From contig DNBE01000059.1 in the NCBI GenBank assembly GCA_003543795.1, positions 1 to 9,300 of the forward strand: DNA of 9,300 nucleotides, given 5' to 3'. The notes under the pieces are model-generated. The model did no database searches. It was not told the DNA's origin and saw nothing but the letters and a program-made list of their open reading frames with translations. Source of the DNA: Sutterella sp. Lineage in GTDB: Bacteria > Pseudomonadota > Gammaproteobacteria > Burkholderiales > Burkholderiaceae_F. Positions within the stretch are counted from its first letter, which is position 1. Each line of letters starts with the position of its first letter. The position numbers and the translations under genes were made by a program. This document shows, piece by piece, positions 6,042 to 9,300 of the stretch.

Positions 6042-6057
6042 TTCGGAACCTTGTCAA
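6029..6057 (-). promoter_or_regulatory. Candidate promoter of the minus-strand RNA
   Basis: On the minus strand a perfect -35 box TTGACA (6057-6052) is followed after 17 bases by TAACAC (6034-6029), a weak -10. Transcription would start near 6022 and run left to the terminator at 5906-5874. Confidence 0.45.
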
Positions 6058-6116
6058 TACCCCTCCTTTCGGGTCTTCGAGACGGAAACCGCAAGCCTCA
6101 GAACAGGGGCTTTTTA
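6058..6116 (+). other. Intergenic stretch upstream of xseB with a loose hairpin
   Basis: CCCCT (6060-6064) can pair with AGGGG (6105-6109), which is followed by C and five T, enclosing a small GTCT-TCG-AGAC hairpin (6073-6083). It could be a weak plus-strand terminator insulating xseB. The 40-nt loop makes this uncertain. I see no gene here. Confidence 0.25.
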
Positions 6117-6120
6117 GCAG

Positions 6121-6126
6121 TATAAT
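6121..6126 (+). promoter_or_regulatory. -10 box of the xseB-ispA-dxs operon
   Basis: A perfect TATAAT 84 bases before the xseB start codon. The -35 region (around 6098-6103, TCAGAA) is poor. Transcription would start near 6133, giving a leader of about 77 nt with no evident structure. Confidence 0.5.
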
Positions 6127-6209
6127 CAAGCCCGTGAAGACACTCGCGACAAAGCTTTGACGTCCGAGATTAAACATCTATTTTTAACCGATCGAAAAAG
6201 AGACGAACC

Positions 6210-6467
6210 ATGCCGCAATCGACTTTACCTGCCGATATCGAAGCGATGACGTTCGAAGAAGCGCTCGAGGAACTCGAAGCGCTCGCCACGACGATGCACG
6301 AAGAATCCTTAACGCTTGAGGAAAGCGTCAAGGCTTTTACTCGCGCTCGCGCGCTATCCGCCAAATGTAAGGCGCTCCTTGCAACCGCGCGCGAAACGAT
6401 CAAAAAGTTCGATACCGAAGCGGGACTTGTCGGAGTCGACGATCAGGAACTCGCTTCCGACGATTAG
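6210..6467 (+). CDS. xseB: Exodeoxyribonuclease VII small subunit
   Basis: An 85-aa acidic helical protein, the usual size for XseB. The family core is evident: MTFEEALEELEALATTMHEE, then 'LTLEESVKAFTRARALSAKCKALLATAR', followed by a short acidic tail. AAAAGAGA stands about 7 nt before the ATG. Several XseB subunits bind the large subunit XseA to form exonuclease VII, which degrades single-stranded DNA from both ends to oligonucleotides; xseA is not in the window, which is normal. It is the first gene of the operon and ends 13 bases before ispA, an order (xseB-ispA-dxs) conserved across proteobacteria. Confidence 0.95.
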   Translation: MPQSTLPADIEAMTFEEALEELEALATTMHEESLTLEESVKAFTRARALSAKCKALLATARETIKKFDTEAGLVGVDDQELASDD

Positions 6468-6480
6468 GGCGATACGCGCG

Positions 6481-7356
6481 ATGACGTTTGCCACTTGGTC
6501 CGAACCTTACTTAGAGCGCTTTAGGGCGGTAGCCGACGTGGCGCTGAAAATCCATGACGCCGCGCCCGAACGCTTGACCCAAGCGATGCGCTACGCGGTT
6601 TTGGGCGACGGAAAAAGGTTACGCGCGCTACTCGTTTACGCGGGCGCGGAAGCGGTAGGCGGTCGCCTTGAAATTGCCGACCGCGCGGCAATCGCAATCG
6701 AATGCATCCACGCTTATTCTCTCGTGCACGACGATTTACCCGCGATGGATAACGACGATTTGCGTCGCGGAAAACCCACGACGCACAAAGCGTTCGGCGA
6801 AGCGGTCGCGCTTGTGGCAGGGGACGCCCTTCAAGCCAAGGCCTTTGAGCTATTGAGCACTTCGGGCTCACCCTTTGCTAGCGACATGGTTTCTCTATTA
6901 GCCCTCGGCGCGGGCGAGGAAGGGATGTGCGGCGGACAAACGCTCGATATGCTCTATACCGGGCAGACGGTCGGCGAACGGGAATTGCGCCAAATGCACG
7001 CGATGAAAACCGGCGCACTCATCAAAGCTTCCGTTTTATTAGGCTTATGGACGGCAGAGCGCAAACCGACAATTGAAGACCTTACCGCTTACGGCGCTTT
7101 CGGGGACGCGTTGGGGCTTCTTTTCCAAGTCACGGACGATGTGCTTGACGCGACCCAAACCACTCAGACGCTCGGCAAAACCGCGGGTAAAGACGCGCAG
7201 GACGCGAAATCGACTTTCGTGACGGTATTGGGACTTGAGGCTTCAAAGCGCGCGGTGCAAGACGCTTATCTCGCGGCCGTCGCGGCGCTTGACGGTAAGC
7301 CTCGCACGACCGCGTTTCTCGAAATCGCGCGAGCGGTCAAGGATAGGACGCATTAA
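6481..7356 (+). CDS. ispA: Farnesyl diphosphate synthase (short-chain prenyltransferase)
   Basis: A 291-aa protein, typical for IspA (about 290-300). The ATG at 6481 is chosen over an open upstream frame because the family N-terminus (W..P.LERF..VAD..L) begins here, xseB would otherwise be overlapped widely, and AGGGCGA precedes it. The first aspartate-rich motif is DDLPAMDNDDLRRG (D84-D93, with the two-residue insert of bacterial type II enzymes), the second DDVLD (D219-D223). GDGKRLR near residue 40 and the HAYSLVHDD run fit the substrate sites. It condenses DMAPP with two IPP to give farnesyl diphosphate in the cytoplasm, precursor for undecaprenyl phosphate and quinone side chains. A geranyl diphosphate product cannot be excluded from sequence alone. 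The stop TAA abuts the dxs ATG without a gap. Confidence 0.95.
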   Translation: MTFATWSEPYLERFRAVADVALKIHDAAPERLTQAMRYAVLGDGKRLRALLVYAGAEAVGGRLEIADRAAIAIECIHAYSLVHDDLPAMDNDDLRRGKPTTHKAFGEAVALVAGDALQAKAFELLSTSGSPFASDMVSLLALGAGEEGMCGGQTLDMLYTGQTVGERELRQMHAMKTGALIKASVLLGLWTAERKPTIEDLTAYGAFGDALGLLFQVTDDVLDATQTTQTLGKTAGKDAQDAKSTFVTVLGLEASKRAVQDAYLAAVAALDGKPRTTAFLEIARAVKDRTH

Positions 7357-9300
7357 ATGGCTAAGAAAGTTTTCGACTTAAGCGCGATTCGTAGCCCGAA
7401 AGATTTAAAAACGCTTTCGGTCGAAGACCTCCCGCTTTTATGCAAAGCACTTCGAGACGAAATGATCGCGAGCGTGAGCCAAACGGGCGGTCATTTAGCG
7501 AGTTCGCTCGGTGCCGTCGAACTGATTGTGGCTCTCCATTACGTCTTTAACGCTCCTCTAGACAAAATCGTTTTTGATGTCGGTCATCAGGCTTACGCGC
7601 ATAAGATGCTTACGGGGCGTTTGGCAAGATTTAAGACCTTAAGACAATTTCACGGCTTATCGGGCTTTCCGAAGCGCGCTGAAAGTTCGTATGACGCGTT
7701 CGGGACGGCACACTCTTCGACCTCGATTTCGGCCGCGCTCGGAATGGCCGTTGCGGACGCTTTGGCCGGTCGCGACGCCTGGCATATCGCCGTCATCGGC
7801 GACGGGGCTTTGACGGGCGGGATGGCGCTTGAAGCTTTAAACCACGCGGGCGCTTATAAGTCGGGCATGAAGCTTCTCATCATTTTGAACGATAACGATT
7901 GCTCGATATCGCCATCTGTGGGAGCGATCAGACAGCACTTAGCTCACCTCGTTTCGGGGAAAACGTATACGGCGGTGAGAAGTCTATCGAAAAATTTACT
8001 ATCCAATATCCCGACTCTCAAGCACATCGTTAAAAGCATGGAGCAGCGAACGATTAATTTCGTATCGCCGCCTTCGACTCTATTTTCCGCGTTTGATATC
8101 AAGTACTACGGACCCGTCGACGGCCACGACGTCAAAGGGCTTGTGGCGCTTTTAGAAAATATCAGCCAAGTCGAAGGGCCTATCGTACTTCATATTTGTA
8201 CCGAAAAAGGTAAAGGTTACGACAAAGCGGAAAAAGATCCGACGCTCTACCACGGGGTTGCGCCTTTCGATGCCGAAGTGGGGGTCATCAAGCGCGATGC
8301 GAAGTTAACCTATACGGACGTTTTTTCCGAATGGATTTGTCGCGCGGGGAAAGCAAACGACCGCCTTTACGCTATTACCCCCGCGATGCGTGAGGGGAGC
8401 GGGCTTGTCGCCTTCGAAAAACAATTTCCCGATCGCTATCGCGACGTCGCGATTGCCGAACAACACGCGGTCACTTTCGCGGCAGGCTTGGCCGCCGCGG
8501 GCATGCACCCGGTCGTCGCCCTTTATTCGACCTTCGCGCAACGCGCCTATGACCAAATCCTGCATGACGTCGCGATTCAAAATCTGCCCGTAACCTTCGC
8601 TTTCGATCGCGCGGGGATTGTGGGCGCGGACGGCGAGACGCATCAAGGGGTTTTCGACTTAGCCTACATGCGCTCGATTCCGAATGTCGTCATCATGGCG
8701 CCTGCGAACGCGCAAAGCGCGGTCGCGATGCTCGATTTAAGTTTGAATTTGAAGGCGCCGAGCGTCGTGCGCTACCCGAGAGCAAGCGCCAACGTCAAGT
8801 CCTACCCCGAAGACGTAACTCCCGTTACCTTCGGTCGCGCGGCTTGCATTCGAAAAACCACGAAGAAAACGAAAACCGCTTGCGTGTTCGCGTTCGGCTT
8901 TATGGTCGAACACTTGCGCGAAGTTTGCGAAGCGCTCGATGTCACGCTCTACGACATGCGGTTTATCAAGCCCGTCGATCGCGAAACGATTCGCGAAGCG
9001 GCTTTAAGTCACGATTATCTTTTTACGGCCGAAGATTCCGTTTTGGAAGGAGGCGCGGGAAGCGCCGTTATCGAGGCACTCGCGCAAATGCATATCGTTA
9101 AACCCGTCACGCAATTCGCTTTACCCGATTTTTTCGTGGGCGCGGGACAAACAAGAGAACTCCTGACCGAAAACGGGCTTGATCCCGAAAGCATCAAAGC
9201 GCGGATTTGCGAAGTCTGCGAGCGGCCGTCTTTAGAAGTTCTCGAAAACGTCTCCCTACAAGATAAAAACACGATGGGCGTACCCGCCCTCGCGCGCTAC
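7357..9300 (+). CDS. dxs: 1-deoxy-D-xylulose-5-phosphate synthase, apparently fused in frame to MurB (3' end off window)
   Basis: The frame covers 648 codons without a stop. Residues 1 to about 622 are Dxs: VGHQAY (H77), the thiamine diphosphate motif GDGALTGGMALEALNHAG (D149) with N178/N180, YYGPVDGHD, KGKGYDKAEKDP, the catalytic AEQHAVTFAAG (E368), STFAQRAYDQ, DRAGIVGADGETHQG and a C-terminal domain ending LPDFFVGAGQ...ENGLDPESIKARICE. It condenses pyruvate and glyceraldehyde 3-phosphate to DXP, the entry to the MEP pathway. AGGATAGGA inside the ispA end serves as ribosome site. Where Dxs normally stops (~620 aa) the frame goes on: SLEVLENVSLQDKNTMGVPA then LARY. This resembles a MurB (UDP-N-acetylenolpyruvoylglucosamine reductase) start, 'vpL..yNTfG..a.Ary'. 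Only about 26 residues are visible, so the second domain is likely rather than proven. Confidence 0.93.
   Translation, partial: MAKKVFDLSAIRSPKDLKTLSVEDLPLLCKALRDEMIASVSQTGGHLASSLGAVELIVALHYVFNAPLDKIVFDVGHQAYAHKMLTGRLARFKTLRQFHGLSGFPKRAESSYDAFGTAHSSTSISAALGMAVADALAGRDAWHIAVIGDGALTGGMALEALNHAGAYKSGMKLLIILNDNDCSISPSVGAIRQHLAHLVSGKTYTAVRSLSKNLLSNIPTLKHIVKSMEQRTINFVSPPSTLFSAFDIKYYGPVDGHDVKGLVALLENISQVEGPIVLHICTEKGKGYDKAEKDPTLYHGVAPFDAEVGVIKRDAKLTYTDVFSEWICRAGKANDRLYAITPAMREGSGLVAFEKQFPDRYRDVAIAEQHAVTFAAGLAAAGMHPVVALYSTFAQRAYDQILHDVAIQNLPVTFAFDRAGIVGADGETHQGVFDLAYMRSIPNVVIMAPANAQSAVAMLDLSLNLKAPSVVRYPRASANVKSYPEDVTPVTFGRAACIRKTTKKTKTACVFAFGFMVEHLREVCEALDVTLYDMRFIKPVDRETIREAALSHDYLFTAEDSVLEGGAGSAVIEALAQMHIVKPVTQFALPDFFVGAGQTRELLTENGLDPESIKARICEVCERPSLEVLENVSLQDKNTMGVPALARY
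9241..9300 (+). other. Putative N-terminus of a MurB-like domain continuing the dxs frame
   Basis: The last 20 codons read LENVSLQDKNTMGVPALARY, close to the MurB opening in which a 'L...NT(F/M/L)G' segment leads into 'A.ARYF' and the FAD-binding domain. No stop separates it from dxs and no ribosome site is seen; an in-frame ATG at 9274 lies after the motif begins and is a poor start. MurB reduces UDP-GlcNAc-enolpyruvate in peptidoglycan synthesis. The flavin-binding GxGSN motif would lie beyond the window. Confidence 0.5.

Noticed and set aside
5874..6116. 6S RNA in the intergenic region before xseB
   Set aside because: The ends do not pair into a long rod with a central bubble; the structure is a series of separate hairpins.
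6316..6480. N-terminal extension of ispA overlapping xseB
   Set aside because: The extra 55 residues are the shifted frame of xseB and unlike any prenyltransferase N-terminus.
1..9300. CRISPR array, tRNA gene or prophage
   Set aside because: No regular direct repeats with spacers, no tRNA cloverleaf and no phage genes are visible.

Overview
The window looks like the chromosome of a betaproteobacterium in the Burkholderiales, probably a gut anaerobe of the Sutterellaceae type. This is inferred from three things: a DUF2782-type exported protein divergent from polA, a compact xseB-ispA-dxs operon, and an anaerobic C4-dicarboxylate exchanger of the DcuA/DcuB family. No taxonomic marker is present, so the family-level call is tentative.

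Layout from left to right. (1) Positions 1 to about 410, minus strand: the left end of an IscB element. The first 42 codons of an iscB-type gene (PLMP/RRXRR domain) run off the left edge. Just upstream is a ~270-nt structured RNA of the HEARO/omegaRNA class, with three hairpins closed by a common stem plus a pseudoknot. The element begins directly behind the stop codon of the next gene. (2) 419-748, minus: a 109-aa exported DUF2782-like protein. (3) 917-3616, plus: polA, whose proofreading domain has lost its metal-binding residues. (4) 3613-4206, plus: a Sfp-type phosphopantetheinyl transferase, translationally coupled to polA through a TTGA overlap. (5) 4207-4490: AT-rich promoter and structured leader with a possible 16-codon leader peptide that ends on the start codon of the next gene. 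(6) 4491-5804, plus: DcuA/DcuB transporter, closed by a strong terminator. (7) 5805-6209: intergenic, apparently encoding a minus-strand small RNA (TTGACA box, three stem-loops, GC hairpin plus T6) and the xseB promoter. (8) 6210 to the end, plus: xseB, ispA and dxs. The dxs frame has no stop and reads into what looks like the N-terminus of MurB, suggesting a Dxs-MurB fusion cut by the right edge.

How the genes work together. Dxs makes DXP, the first committed intermediate of the MEP isoprenoid pathway, and IspA condenses the resulting C5 units to farnesyl diphosphate, the precursor of undecaprenyl phosphate and quinones. A MurB part would tie peptidoglycan precursor synthesis to the same polypeptide. 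XseB, the exonuclease VII small subunit, is a conserved passenger of this operon. PolA handles Okazaki fragment maturation and repair, and the PPTase activates carrier proteins. The IscB/omegaRNA element is the clearest mobile, RNA-guided system here. It sits co-directionally behind the DUF2782 gene and may use that gene's 3' end as its guide.
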